A DNA stretch of 64,000 bases from Xenoacremonium recifei (Eukaryota; Ascomycota; Sordariomycetes; Hypocreales; Nectriaceae), in contig WOFQ01000031.1 of assembly GCA_012184525.1 (NCBI GenBank), positions 344,082 through 408,081 of the forward strand, in the 5' to 3' direction. This document shows, in pieces, positions 21,322-32,588 of this stretch. The position numbers and the translations under genes are program-made. Every line of letters starts with the position of its first letter. Positions within the stretch are counted from its first letter, which is position 1. The notes below the pieces were generated by a model that was given only the letters and a program-made list of their open reading frames with translations, did no database searches and had not been told where the DNA came from.

Positions 21322-21620
21322 GATGCAAGTCTTGATAGTTGATATGAGTCTTTGTAAGATGTTGGTTGGAATATGGAATTTGAAAACTCAGACAATGTGG
21401 GATTTGGGCGCCTTCTTATAACTTTTAGTTGCTCTTGTGCATCTTCTGCATATCGGTGAGCTTTACGTGGTACATCTTACATACGGTGCTCATGCTGCCA
21501 CGCTCGCTGGAAGTACTTAGAGCCTTTCAAACTCTGAACCACTTCAGAATGATCCTAATACCCCTTACCTCCAGCTGTTCACCCTATCAACCTCTGTCGA
21601 CGTTCTCCTTGAACAAGATA

Positions 21621-21737
21621 TTACCTAATGCCGCGCGCGTAGATCCACTTGAACCGCGCGGGAGAATCCACAGTGTCTCGCGGGTGAGCATCTGACAGGT
21701 CCAAATACGACCCGTAGTCCGGCCGCGCGCGCGCGAA
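21621..21737. promoter_or_regulatory. CpG-dense palindromic block in divergent promoter
   Basis: The 769-nt gap between the SDR start (21321, minus) and the dioxygenase start (22091, plus) contains several short self-complementary CG runs: about 21633-21640, 21656-21662, and an alternating GC run at about 21721-21737. They are unusual against the AT-rich flanks. Function unknown; candidates are a shared regulatory element or a Z-DNA-prone block. Confidence 0.35.
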
Positions 21738-22090
21738 GACTATGCCATGAAACACACATACTATTGTGGTTTGGAATTCTTGCAAAATCTTACCGAAAAT
21801 GGAAAATCGACTACTGACTTGTGGTCTGAGAAGATGACTGCTAAAGTCCTAGTATTGGGCCGTAAATGGCAGACTGGGCCGCGATCGAAGAAAGTAGCGA
21901 CGGAAATACCGAAGACGCGAGGCCGATAACTCCTTTCAGAGTCAACTCAACGTCATATATTGAGTCTTTTGAGATTGTGGGGTTTGAGATCTAATTTCAC
22001 TGAGAGTTATAATTGCCATTCGTTGCTCGTTGGAACTCAATCGTTCACTTCAGAGGGGAAATTAGACAAGGAGCTCGACTCTAGCAAGCC

Positions 22091-23232
22091 ATGCCACTAG
22101 TTGCAGCTTCACAATTCTCACTATTTCGTTCCAGATATCTCTACTTTACGGTTCTTCTTGCAAGCTTGTCGCTCCCGTTCATCTACCGTGCTCTTGAGTC
22201 TTACGTGTGCACGAGCATTTGGCAAAGAATCACTGCCACACGAAAAGTCAACGAAGCAATTAGCGCCATGTCAGCAGAATCGCCTCACCAGAGCTCGTCA
22301 CGGATGCCTGTTTACTTCATAAGTATAGGAGGACCCAGTTTCATGGAACAGACAGACCATCCTGCCTATGCTGCATTGACAAACCTCGGGCGGGAGATTA
22401 CTACCAATGTTAAGCCGAAGGCAGTGGTTGTCTTTTCTGCCCATTGGCAAGCCGGCACAAGCAGCCTTCAAATCAACGCTGCTGAGAAGACAGACCTGAT
22501 CTACGATTTCTATGGCTTTCCACCCCATTTCTATGAGTACAAGTTTCCGACCAAGGGAAGCCCCGAGATTGCGGAGAAGGTGATTGAGAAGCTATCAAAC
22601 GTGGGAATTGAAGTAGAGAAAGTCAAACGGGGCCTTGACCATGGCATTTGGGCTGGATTCATGGTTGGTATGTTTGACTTAATATGTTGTAAGAATTATC
22701 ACTGATTACTGGGAACAGCCTTCGATACAAAAAAGAACCCATTAACTGTGCCACTCGTTCAAGTTTCACTTTTCAGTAACGAGGACCCTGATCAACATTA
22801 CCGTATAGGCGAGGCCTTGGAGAGTTTGCGAGACGAAGGGATCCTGATCGTTGGTGCGGGGATGGCCGTGCACAATCTTCATGATTTCCGGGCTTCGAGA
22901 AACATGCAGGGAACTATGCCGTACGTAATCTCAATCTTGAGCATACCTTTGACTCTGTCAAGAGTTAACACTCTCTCAGATATGCCTTTAGTTTCGATGA
23001 GGCGTTAAAAGAAGCCGCCGACAGTACAAATCCGGAGGAACGTCGAGCAAACATGTTGGGTTTGATGAAACGCAGTGATTTCAGAAAGGCCCATCCAACA
23101 TTGGAACATATCCTACCTATGTACATCTGTGCAGGCGCTGCAGGTTCAGACAATGGTGAACAGTTGTGGACTCTTCCAGAGAAGAGTCTGAGCTGGGCGC
23201 AATTCCGGTTCGGAAAGGTATCTGCTCCCTGA
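22091..23232 (+). CDS. DODA-type extradiol ring-opening dioxygenase (LigB family), atypical
   Basis: Three exons (22091-22667, 22719-22920, 22980-23232) give 343 residues. The N-terminal 60 residues contain a hydrophobic helix (YLYFTVLLASLSLPFIY), a likely membrane anchor or signal; an alternative ATG at 22268 would remove it. The catalytic domain shows VVVFSAHWQ (metal His), LDHGIWAGF (catalytic His) and GAGMAVHNLHDF (metal His), as in 4,5-DOPA extradiol dioxygenase. The first conserved metal ligand, His in the family motif SHGxP, is isoleucine here (FISIGGPSF), coded by ATA, so iron or zinc binding is doubtful. The end GKVSAP follows directly after the conserved FRFG. Substrate and activity are unknown. 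Confidence 0.85.
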
Positions 23233-23998
23233 AGCAAATCCGAATGGATTGGTTGAAAGTCATAAGTTATTTTCCTAAAATGCCAATCGTATTTATGATT
23301 AATACATTCTACTCCCGCCCCCCTAGACTGAGCAATCGTCGTCTTCGGATTACAGCCGAGATCCTCGCTTAAGAGTACACCACTCTTCTTTACAACAAAT
23401 TTCAACCAGGGGCAAAACGAAATGCAGGCATTGAGATCAAGAGACTAAAGGCGCAGCTTTATTATTTACAAGGGAGTGATTAGTCTATTATGCGGTAGGA
23501 TTCCTTTTGTATTCCTATTTCAGTAAGGAGACGGCTCTCCGGGCAAATCGAGTTGCCGCCCTTTGTCCAGGATTGTCTAGATATCCACCCTCGAGCCGAG
23601 GCACCCCACAGTGCAGACCCGTTCTCTAACCTTTACTCGTAACCACCATGGAGTTTACAGGCCACAAGTCCATGGAAATAGCGGCATTGGGGACAGCACG
23701 AATCCTTCCCGCTAATGGTATCGCAAATGCATGTATCTAAGACGAGAACTGACTTCGCTATCCTTTTATGATGGCACGATGGAGCGACGGACTCTCAGAT
23801 TCTCTTTCACTAATAGACCGATAGTCCATGGAGACTCGGACTCGGAGTTGAGCCTCGCGTCGGTCCTCTAGGCAAGCAGAGTTCACATAAAGTTATAAAG
23901 ATAGCATGGAGGACATCCCCATCCAGGCTCAATCTCTACACCTTCGCGTCTTCTAGCTACTTTCTGAAGAAGCACTTTAAGTCAGCACATCCATAATC
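23233..23998. other. intergenic, dioxygenase to esterase
   Basis: About 0.77 kb without a supported gene. The part after 23880 looks like the esterase promoter and leader (AGTTATAAAG near 23890-23899 is TATA-like). Confidence 0.4.
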
Positions 23999-25720
23999 AT
24001 GAAGACACTTGCTTCTTCTTTACTAATCGCGACTATCGGCATTGCAACATGCTCGTCCGCAGTAACGGTCTCAGTTGCTGGAGGTACTGTTACTGGGACA
24101 CTTCTTGATAGTATTGAGTCTTTCAGAGGCATCCCCTTTGCACAGCCTCCAGTCGGAGAATTACGCCTTCGTCCTCCACAAAAGTTATTCAAGCCTCTAG
24201 GTCATTTCGACGCAACTGGCACCGGCCCTTCCTGTCCTCAGATGGTCTTTACACTTGAAGAGGGTAGCACTGCTGCGGAGATCTTAGGTTCATCATCACT
24301 GCTGCAACCGACCGCGAACACGAAAGAAGATTGCCTCACGTTGAACATCCAAAGGCCTGAAGGCATTAAACCATCAGACAAGCTCCCAGTCTTATTCTGG
24401 ATCTATGGTGGTGGCTTCGAGGTAAGGACAAAGTAACCTCTCTGGCAAGATCACCTCAACTGATAGCGTGGTTATCTACAGGCCGGATCTGTCACAGCCT
24501 ATAACGCAAGCGATCTGATTACCACGGGTGTCTCCTTGAATGAGCCCTTCATATTCGTGGCTGTTAATTATCGTGTCGGCGGATTTGGATTTCTTCCCGG
24601 GAAAGAGATTCTCGCAGACGGAGCCGCAAACCTTGGTCTCCTGGATCAACGAGCTGGACTCGAATGGGTCGCGGATAATATCGCCTCCTTTGGTGGCGAT
24701 CCAGCACGGGTCACCATCTGGGGCGAATCGGCAGGCTCAATGTCCGTGTTTGACCAGATCGCTCTATACAACGGCAATAATAAGTACAAGGGCAAGGCTC
24801 TCTTCCGTGCCGGCATCATGAACTCGGGCAGCGCTGTGCCCTTGGATCCTGTCGACTGCCTTAAAGCCCAAGTAATCTACGATACTGTTGCTGAAGCGGC
24901 TGGATGCACCAATGCTAAAGACACATTAGCTTGTCTGCGTGCTGCTCCGTATGACACATTCTTCAACGCAACGAACTCTGTGCCGGGGATATTCTCATAT
25001 AATTCGCTGGCACTTTCCTACGTGCCTCGCCCTGATGGTACTGTTCTCGTAGACAGCCCGGAAGTCCTTGCGGAAAGGGGCTCGATCGCTCCCGTACCAG
25101 TCATCATTGGAGATCAGGAGGATGAAGGAACTCTCTTTGCGCTTTTCCAGACCAACATCACGACTACAGAAGCTTTGGTTAAGTACCTTCAATCTCTTTA
25201 TTTCAGCAGAGCTACGAAAACGCAGCTACTTGAGCTCATAAATACCTACAGTGCATCAGCAGCGGCTGGCTCGCCTTTTCGAACGGGGCCCAGCAACGAG
25301 TTATATCCGGGGTTCAAACGACTTGCAGCCATCCTTGGAGACTTTGCATTTACCCTGAGACGTCGACAATTCCTATCCTCAGCCACAAAGGCTCACCCTG
25401 ATATACGCGCGTGGTCCTACTTAAGTACTTATGACTATGGGACACCATATCTTGGAACATACCATAGTGGCGACCTTGCCCAGATGTGGGATGGAGTCTT
25501 GAACAACTTTGCAAGTCGAAGCATGCAGACTTATTACATCAACTTCTTGCATACTCTCGATCCAAATGTCGGGGCATCCGGATACATGTATTGGCCACAT
25601 TGGAACAATAATCAGCTGCTGATGAACTTCTCAGCAGCAGAAGGTACGCTTATCCGAGACAACTTTAGGTGGGACAGTTACATTTCTCTGTTGAAGAACG
25701 ACAAGATATTTCGTTTATGA
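23999..25720 (+). CDS. secreted type-B carboxylesterase/lipase
   Basis: Two exons (23999-24421 and 24482-25720; intron GTAAGG...CTACAG, phase 0) give 553 residues. A signal peptide is clear (MKTLASSLLIATIGIATCSSA). RGIPFAQPPVGELR, EDCLTLNIQRP, the oxyanion motif YGGGFE just before the splice and the nucleophile Ser224 in WGESAGS define the carboxylesterase type B family. The catalytic His is expected in GTYHSGDLAQMW. Such enzymes hydrolyse lipid or aryl esters outside the cell. It is tail-to-tail with the GH79 gene, 197 nt apart; both encode secreted hydrolases. Confidence 0.93.
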
Positions 25721-25917
25721 AGCGGTGTGTGGAATTTATCATAGAGAGAAATATAATGCTTGGGGGGATTCCTTCAAGGGTTTCCATCTGCCATTCGAGC
25801 TGCCGGAGAGGGTGGGCTCTAGCTACAAACATCGCCATGTGAAATGTACTCTGAGATTTTCTGTGCCGAGATTCAACTATCTACAGGACAGAGTACATGT
25901 AATTAACTCAGACAGAT

Positions 25918-27655
25918 TTACCCGCTCTCAAAAGACAGTAGGGCAATTGATGATGCTGGGAGCGAGAAAACACCACCATTTACCTTCTTCTGAACAATGG
26001 TCCCCTCCGGCTTCCCCGAGGTAGTCTCGAAACTTTGCCCGGCCCAGGTACTAAACCTGTTAGTAACAAATTGGGAAGAAAAGAGGTGGAAACTTACATT
26101 CCCGAGTATGAAGTGGTATTGTCAGACACTAGATACTTTACCGTGGTCGGAATATTTGTGTACTCAGTTGGTAGGTGGACTGTGATACTTGGCTTCTCGC
26201 CTTCGCCCAAGTAAACCTGCGTGTTGAGGACCACAAGTCGCTTCAAAGTTGTTTTCTCCCAAACACCATAAGCGGTGAGGCTTGCGTTAGTTGTTGGAAT
26301 CTCAACAACGTAAGCGTTTCCCGATTTCCCAATAGCTTCGTTCACAATCAAAAAGGAATAGTAAGAGGGCAAAATATGGGCCTGAGTGATGTTGAGTCCA
26401 TCTCCAGAATCAGCTACTGGCTGGATAGTGTTGTATCTATAGCCCACGCCATGATGAAAATGCAATCGCTCAATTCCCGTTGATGCTCCGAGAAGTAGCC
26501 AGTCCACGGCCCATAGTGCGCTTTCGACTGTATTGCTGAGTCCTGGTACACCGTGGCTGGAGGCAGGTCAGTAAGGAGAAGTTTCGCAACTGATGGTTTA
26601 TCACGATTCTCCGAATGAACTTACTTCGCATACGAGTTGGTTTCGCCCTAGTTATTCACGGTTAGCGATTTAATACGTCAGCAGCGTCGAGAACATACCA
26701 AAATGTATTTCAATCCTGTAGATCGAACGGCGATTCGATTTGATGCTTTCGTGGACATGTTTGTTCGAACAGTGAGCTTATCCATCAACTCCCCTGAGTT
26801 GTAAACAACAGTAGGACTGTATCCGCCTGAATATGAGTGCTCTGCGAACTGCGATATTTCACACTTGATAGCTTGATCTCCCAGCAGACCATCCTCTAAC
26901 GTAGCTTGCGGAATCCACTCTGGAGCCACAAAGCCTGTGAAAGCCCCGGGTGAAAGTGTTGGTTTGCTAGAGTCCCCGCAGCCAAAGTCGATCTCTTGAC
27001 CAACAGCTTTCGCGAAGCTCTCCCAGGTCGTGGTATAATTGATGACATCCCAACCAGCAAAGTCATAAAAGTCAGGCTCATTCCCAATTTCGACATTAAC
27101 AAGGTTGACATGCTTTGTCAAATCTGCTCGAGCACCTTGGAAGGCCTCTGCTAGAAGACGAGCCTGGGAGACAGTCTCTGATATGTTTAGAGACTTGAGG
27201 TTGAGACCCCACATGAACTGAGTTCCTGCGGGCAGATTCCCAGACAAGGCATAAAAGTCTCGGCCAATTAGAATCTTGTCTGCTTCAGGATTGGGTGCGT
27301 CTGCTGTTGGCGCTGGGAATGTTGCATTCATGACCTGGAAACTGAGATCGACAGTTGCTCGGTCTTCCGAGTCCGCTCCGACACGCAGCATAGGCATCTG
27401 GCCAGTCCTTTCTCCGAGGTTGGTCAAAAGCTGATTGAAATACTCATTCGGTTTTCCAACTTCCTCACCGGCCCAATCTGTCCAACGGTCCATCTCTATA
27501 CTAAAGCTTGCAAGATGGGGCGAAAGCTTCTCTGCCCATGCTGGCTTTTGGGTGGGAATGTGTAAGGTGAGGTCAAGAAATTCGGCAGCATAAGTCTGAG
27601 CCACGGCCAATGAAGCCAGGAGGCTACTGAAGTAACCACGTTTCACAGACATCAT
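25918..27655 (-). CDS. secreted glycoside hydrolase family 79 (beta-glucuronidase type)
   Basis: Four exons (27655-26699, 26647-26625, 26556-26098, 26050-25918) give 523 residues, including a 23-nt micro-exon. The signal peptide is MMSVKRGYFSSLLASLAVAQTYAA. The acid/base is the second Glu in VEIGNEPDF and the nucleophile Glu is in LGETNSY, which is built across the first splice. The C-terminal beta-domain ends in NGGVFSLPASSIALLSF. Fungal GH79 enzymes release glucuronic or 4-O-methyl-glucuronic acid from arabinogalactan or related glycans. The last acceptor could also be 6 nt upstream; both keep the frame, and the chosen one leaves a normal branch-to-acceptor distance. An open frame upstream of 27655 has no signal-peptide logic, so I start here. 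Confidence 0.9.
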
Positions 27656-29431
27656 CGTAGCCGGATATAGTTGAGAACTGGTTTCACCCTTTTTACTCAT
27701 TACACGTTGCCATCCACCGAACCGGAAATACGTGCCATATTTATACAAACGGTCTTCTTCATAGTTCAAGATATAGGCTGATCAACTATAGCACAAGTAT
27801 AACCGATCCCGGGGTTAAGCTTCCAACATGTTTCCAGGTATTTTCCCCGTGGGGTGCGGGGAATCGAATGTGGGCTTCTCGAACTATTGATGGAGTCATA
27901 GCTAGGTGATGATGTGGCCAGGCCCATGCCATGATGAATACAACGGCTCTTCTATCCGGACAACTACCCGAGTCCTCTACATCTCCTCCGAGTTTCGCCC
28001 GTTTGAGGCTATATCGACCAGGCTATCGAGTTGGCTACGGGAGTGGTCCCAAACGTGGGTAAAACCCGCGTCATGTCGCAGTCATTTCTTGATGGCTTTG
28101 CGCGACATTGAAAAGTTGAAAGAAGCGGATATAGCATCATTTCCCAGGAATGACAAAATGCACCCATGTTAGCGTCGATAAAAAACGGTGATGGTTGCGA
28201 TGTGTCACGGAATCTGGTGACGGATCAAGAAATGGACTTTCAACTCCGTAAGTGTGGACAAATATGAGACCCTAAGATGAATTTGGGACGTCGAGATTTT
28301 AAGCGTATACAACAGCGAAATTGACGGGCAAAACTCAGATAATCCAATGGACACATCAGGCGAGGAATAAGGTCTTGATAGTGACGAGGTCACCATCCCA
28401 ATACTGATCTCACGGTAGCACTAGGTGTATTCGACCCTGTAGATTAACCGTGGTCTCATAGCCAATACTGTAGGATTCAACTTCGCTCAAGATAGTTAAA
28501 CCCCCAAACAGTCTCGGGCCCGAGGTCCGGTCAAGTGAGCACCATGAGGCTGATAATGCTTGCTGCAGGTTGTACTCCGCGGTAGGGCCGACAGCGACCT
28601 TACCGGATCGATGCACGCACATACAAGATCCTTCACCGAGGGAGTCGCTGGTTGGTCATTCTACGATTCCCTTGCTCGGGCAGCCTTCCGGTCGGGCAGC
28701 TGTCCGAACGGTGCATTATTAATCGATCCTAGTCGAGGTTTTGTCAGGACGGAAAGTGGCCTCACATTGACGAAGTTATTGTCGTTGCCACGGCTCACTT
28801 GAGGCCAGCCTTGGGGCGAAAGCATAGGCCGTATTTCCGTGACAAAGGCGTACAACCGGCAATAAGCTTACGTCCAGTTGCGGAGAGCGTCTGGAGTGGC
28901 ACATGTGGCTGGTTGCTGGCTGGCTGGTTGACTGTCTGTCCGAACCAGCGGGGGGCTAACAGGAGGAGAGGAATTGACCGCCATTTTCCACCTATCATGG
29001 AGCTAGCGACGTCCACAAGAACTGTGACTGGAGGAAACGAGATTCTCCGGCCGAGGCCGATGCGGGAAGGCGGAGAGCTGATCGTCGTTCGACACAACAC
29101 CTGGGCATCCTTCACGGTCTTCTCCCCAACCACACACGCTGCACCATTTGGGGGTAATTGGGGGGGCCACCCCGCAGCCTTCCCCAGGAAGATGCTACTC
29201 AGATCATTTGCGGAGTCTGGAGTTCCAGTGGCTCCCGCACTTGGACCAGACCTCCAGACCTTTATAAAGCCCCTCGCGCCCTTCGTTTCCAATTTCTCCA
29301 GCAATCCTTCCAAGGTGCCTCTGCCTCTTGTCCTCGGGCTCGACCGTCTCTCGCCTCCCTCAAGTCTCAGAAGAGAGCAACATTGACCGCCTCTACGACT
29401 CTGCGGCACCCGCCAAGGAACAACCGCCAAG
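27656..29431. other. long intergenic region before the MFS transporter
   Basis: About 1.8 kb without a supported gene. The overlapping open frames at about 28.8-29.45 kb on both strands lack family features and mostly begin with non-ATG codons. The right-hand part holds the transporter promoter, listed separately. Confidence 0.5.
29150..29268 (+). promoter_or_regulatory. promoter of the MFS transporter: G/C-runs and TATA box
   Basis: TTATAAA lies at 29262-29268, 164 nt upstream of the ATG, followed by a pyrimidine-rich leader typical of strongly expressed fungal genes. Between 29150 and 29190 there are G- and C-runs with CCCC cores that partly fit the CreA consensus. Together with the C-ending codon bias of the gene, this suggests a strong promoter. 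Confidence 0.45.
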
Positions 29432-31091
29432 ATGTCGTTCTTCAAGAATTATCGCGTGTACATTCTCACATCCGTAGCCTATATGGGCTCTTTGCTCTTT
29501 GGTACGAGGAGAACTCTCCCCCGCTGTGACCACCATCGCAAGCTAACTGTTCCAAGGCTATGATACGGGTGTTATGGGCAGCGTCCTCGCTCTGTCGAGC
29601 TTCAAGGAGGACTTCGGCCTCCCCACCGACAAGAGTGGTTTCGCTTCCTCCAAGAATGCGCAAATCTCCTCTAATGTCGTCTCTCTCCTCACTGCCGGCT
29701 GCTTCTTCGGTGCCATCGCCGCCTCTTTCATCAACGACCGTTTGGGTCGCCGATACGCCCTCATGCTCTTCTGCTCGATCTTCCTCGTGGGCGCCGCCAT
29801 CCAGACCGGAGCCCACCACGCCATTGGCCAGATCTATGCTGGTCGTGTCATTGCCGGCCTTGGTATCGGTGGCATGAGCAGCATCACACCCGTCTTCGTC
29901 AGCGAGAACTGCCCTCCCAAAACCCGCGGTCGCGTTTCGGGCTTGTTCCAAGAATTCCTCGTTATTGGTAGCACCTTCGCCTACTGGCTCGACTATGGCG
30001 TGTCCCTGCACATCCCTACGAGCACCAAGCAGTGGCGCATCCCCGTTGCAATCCAGCTCATCCCTGGTGGGCTGATGCTTTGCGGTCTCTTCTTCCTCAG
30101 GGAGTCTCCGCGGTGGCTGATGAAGAAGGGACGACAGCATGAAGCTCTTGAGGCCCTGGCTTACATCCGCAATGCCCCCGAGGATGACGAGGAGGTTCAG
30201 AAGGAGATCGCTGAGATCCGTGCCGCCATTGAGGAGGAGCTCATGATCAGCGAAGGTGTCACATGGAAAGAGTGCATCAAGCCAGGCGTCCGCTACCGCT
30301 TCTTCCTTGCCTTCACCATCATGCTGTGCCAGCAGTTCAGTGGCACCAACTCGATCGGATACTATGCTCCCGAGATCTTCGAGACAGTCGGTGTCAGCAG
30401 CACCCATGCCTCTCTCTTCGCTACGGGTGTTTACGGTACTGTAAAGGTCGTTTCTACCGGTATCTTCCTCGTCATCGGTATTGACAAATGGGGCCGTCGA
30501 AACAGTCTTCTCGGAGGCGCTCTCTGGATGTCTTCTATGATGTTCATCATTGGTGCTGTTCTGGCCACTCACAAGCCTAATCCGGACAGCAGCAATGTCT
30601 CATCAGCTTCTATTGCCATGGTCACCATGATCTATCTCTACGTTATCGGATATTCGGCTTCCTGGGGCCCTACGCCGTGGGTGTATGTCTCTGAGGTAAG
30701 TTGCCGGTTCCTTAATAAAAAGTACATTGCGCTAACAAGCTTGAAGATCTTCCCTACCCGTCTTCGAGAGTACGGTGTCGGTCTTGCAGCAACGACCCAG
30801 TGGCTGTTCAACTTTGTAATTACTGAGGTGACTCCCGCTGCCGTCAATCACACTGGCTGGCGAACATTCCTGATGTTCGGCATCTTCTGCCTGGCAAACT
30901 TCTGTTTCATCTTTTTCTGCATCAAGGAGACTAAGGGACGTACTCTGGAGGAGATGGACGTCCTGTTCGGTACTGTCGATGAGGCTCAGCGCCGTGCGGA
31001 TGTTGAACAGGTTCTCCATAAGGGTCTGGAGCTGCAGCACACCGAACACGCTGAGGTTGCTATTGAGGATGTCTCTGCTAACAGGAAGTGA
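29432..31091 (+). CDS. MFS sugar/sugar-acid transporter
   Basis: Three exons (29432-29501, 29557-30695, 30747-31091) give 517 residues. The second intron (GTAAGT...TTGAAG, 51 nt) is a multiple of three and has no stop, so it can be mistaken for coding sequence; removing it joins VYVSE to IFPTRLRE, the conserved PESPR/PETKG-family element. Other family motifs are GYDTGVMGS, DRLGRRYAL, GRVIAGLGIG, ESPRWL, QQFSGTNSIGYY and KETKGRTLEEMD, with 12 predicted spans. Plasma-membrane proton symport of a sugar or sugar acid is expected. The overall look (MSFFKNYRVYILTSVAYMGS start, FLVIGSTFAYWLDYGV) is close to the quinate/galacturonate transporter branch, which I infer rather than prove. Codon use is strongly C-ending, unlike most neighbours. 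Confidence 0.92.
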
Positions 31092-31534
31092 GCCGACGAT
31101 ATTCCGGCGTGATATTTGATGAGATACCAAGACCAAATTTGTAACTTTTAATTGAACATTTATTATCCCCCCAAGTCCTTGGACAATTCCCTTTGCATCT
31201 CTTGGTCTTCCGATCAACCTTTCTTAGTGAGCGTGTGAAGTAACAAGCCACCTCACCATAACCTGATACGGGCACTCCATAAGCTGTCATAATAGTTCTG
31301 ATGTCCAGATGATGAGTAAAAACTTCTGGTTCAGAAAGAAAAAGGTAAAATAAGAGCAAGTCGATCTCGGCAGTTCTGTTCATTTGCACATGGATTACTT
31401 GACAAATATAGGCACTCACAGAGCCACATTGGTATTTTTCAGATTCCCCGATTATTATCTCAACTGTTTGAGTGGTGTTAAAACCCACTTTCTATGTGTT
31501 CATGGTGAGAATCTACACATCTCAACGGGGTCAT

Positions 31535-31545
31535 CACGTGACTCA
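31535..31545. promoter_or_regulatory. fused E-box and Gcn4/CPC1-type site
   Basis: CACGTG (31535-31540) overlaps TGACTCA (31539-31545), about 150 nt before the Nudix start codon. CACGTG is bound by bHLH factors and TGASTCA by CPC1/Gcn4-type bZIP factors. Overlap would make their binding mutually exclusive. The gap 31092-31693 otherwise shows nothing notable. Confidence 0.4.
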
Positions 31546-31693
31546 CGGGACTAAAGCGCAACAACGCGGAGACTGCCTAAACTACAAATCCTCTCTTATC
31601 ATCATCTCGTAAAACCGTCGTTCATAGGAGACACTTCTTCTATCCTACCCAAAACGTCGTATTCCCTCAAAAATTTCCTCAAATATCTCAAAC

Positions 31694-32317
31694 ATGGCTT
31701 CCTCAGACCAGCAAGAGCCCGTCATCACGAAAATATCCGACTTGCCTATCGAGGAGGCTAGGTGGATAACGCTCAAGAAGATTGAGTACATCGACCAGAT
31801 TGGCAAGCCACGAACATGGGAGGTTGCAACGCGGAAAACGACTGGGAAGAGCGGAGTGGACGCCGTGGCGATGGGAAATGTCCTCCTGCACCCTTCCAAG
31901 CCGCCGTCTACGATGCTCGTCATCCAGTATCGGCCGCCACTGGATTCCTTTACTGTTGAATGGCCGGCCGGCCTCATAGATGCAGATGAGATGGCAGAGG
32001 AGGCAGCTGTGCGCGAGTTCAAGGAAGAGACGGGTTACGATTGTCGACTCATTGACATGAGCCCGGCTCAATCTGCTGACCCTGGCATGTCGAGCGCTAC
32101 GATGCAGATGGCGATGGTGGAAGTCCAGCTCAAGGAGGGCGACGAGGAGCCAGAGCAGCGGTTGGAAGATGGCGAGCATATCCAGCGCGTTGTAGTTCCC
32201 CTATCGGAGCTTTACGACCGGCTTGTTGAGTATTCTAAGCAGGACCGTATGATTGTAGCTGCAAAGCTCTTCCACTTCGCCGCAGGCATGCAGTTTGCCA
32301 AGACTCATAAGTACTGA
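31694..32317 (+). CDS. Nudix hydrolase, ADP-ribose pyrophosphatase (YSA1-like)
   Basis: A single exon of 207 residues. The Nudix box is complete: Gly in AGLIDADE, then REFKEETGY at the canonical GX5EX7REUXEEXGU spacing (residues about 93-115). WEVATRKT and QYRPPLDSFTVEWPAGL are typical of the YSA1/NUDT5 group, which hydrolyses ADP-ribose to AMP and ribose 5-phosphate in the cytosol. The Kozak context is good (AAACATGGC). It is convergent with the serine dehydratase. Confidence 0.93.
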   Translation: MASSDQQEPVITKISDLPIEEARWITLKKIEYIDQIGKPRTWEVATRKTTGKSGVDAVAMGNVLLHPSKPPSTMLVIQYRPPLDSFTVEWPAGLIDADEMAEEAAVREFKEETGYDCRLIDMSPAQSADPGMSSATMQMAMVEVQLKEGDEEPEQRLEDGEHIQRVVVPLSELYDRLVEYSKQDRMIVAAKLFHFAAGMQFAKTHKY

Positions 32318-32588
32318 ACAATGGAAGGAAATAAAATATGCGATCTCAGGAGTAGTTGAAGACCTCTGATAGGCTTTCGGGGTGCTTTTGATCAACGCTT
32401 TATCAATATTTACAAGGGCTTTCATTGCTGTCAATTTTAATTACAAGGAAAGACGTGAAGGGCCGGGTTATAGAGACGAATACAACTGCCCGTACCAGTG
32501 GAAATTCTTTATAAAACGTCTGCATGTACTATTTAGAAGCGTCTATTATTCCTTCTTTTTCCAGTTTTCTTTGGACTCCGATAAAAAA

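Noticed and set aside
28795..29445. Frames of about 200 codons on both strands before the MFS gene
   Set aside because: Starts are non-ATG or ill-placed, composition is low-complexity, they overlap, and the region contains the TATA box and leader of the transporter.
29466..30572. 368-codon antisense frame in the MFS gene
   Set aside because: It mirrors a GC3-rich coding sequence, a common artefact; the plus strand has clear transporter motifs.
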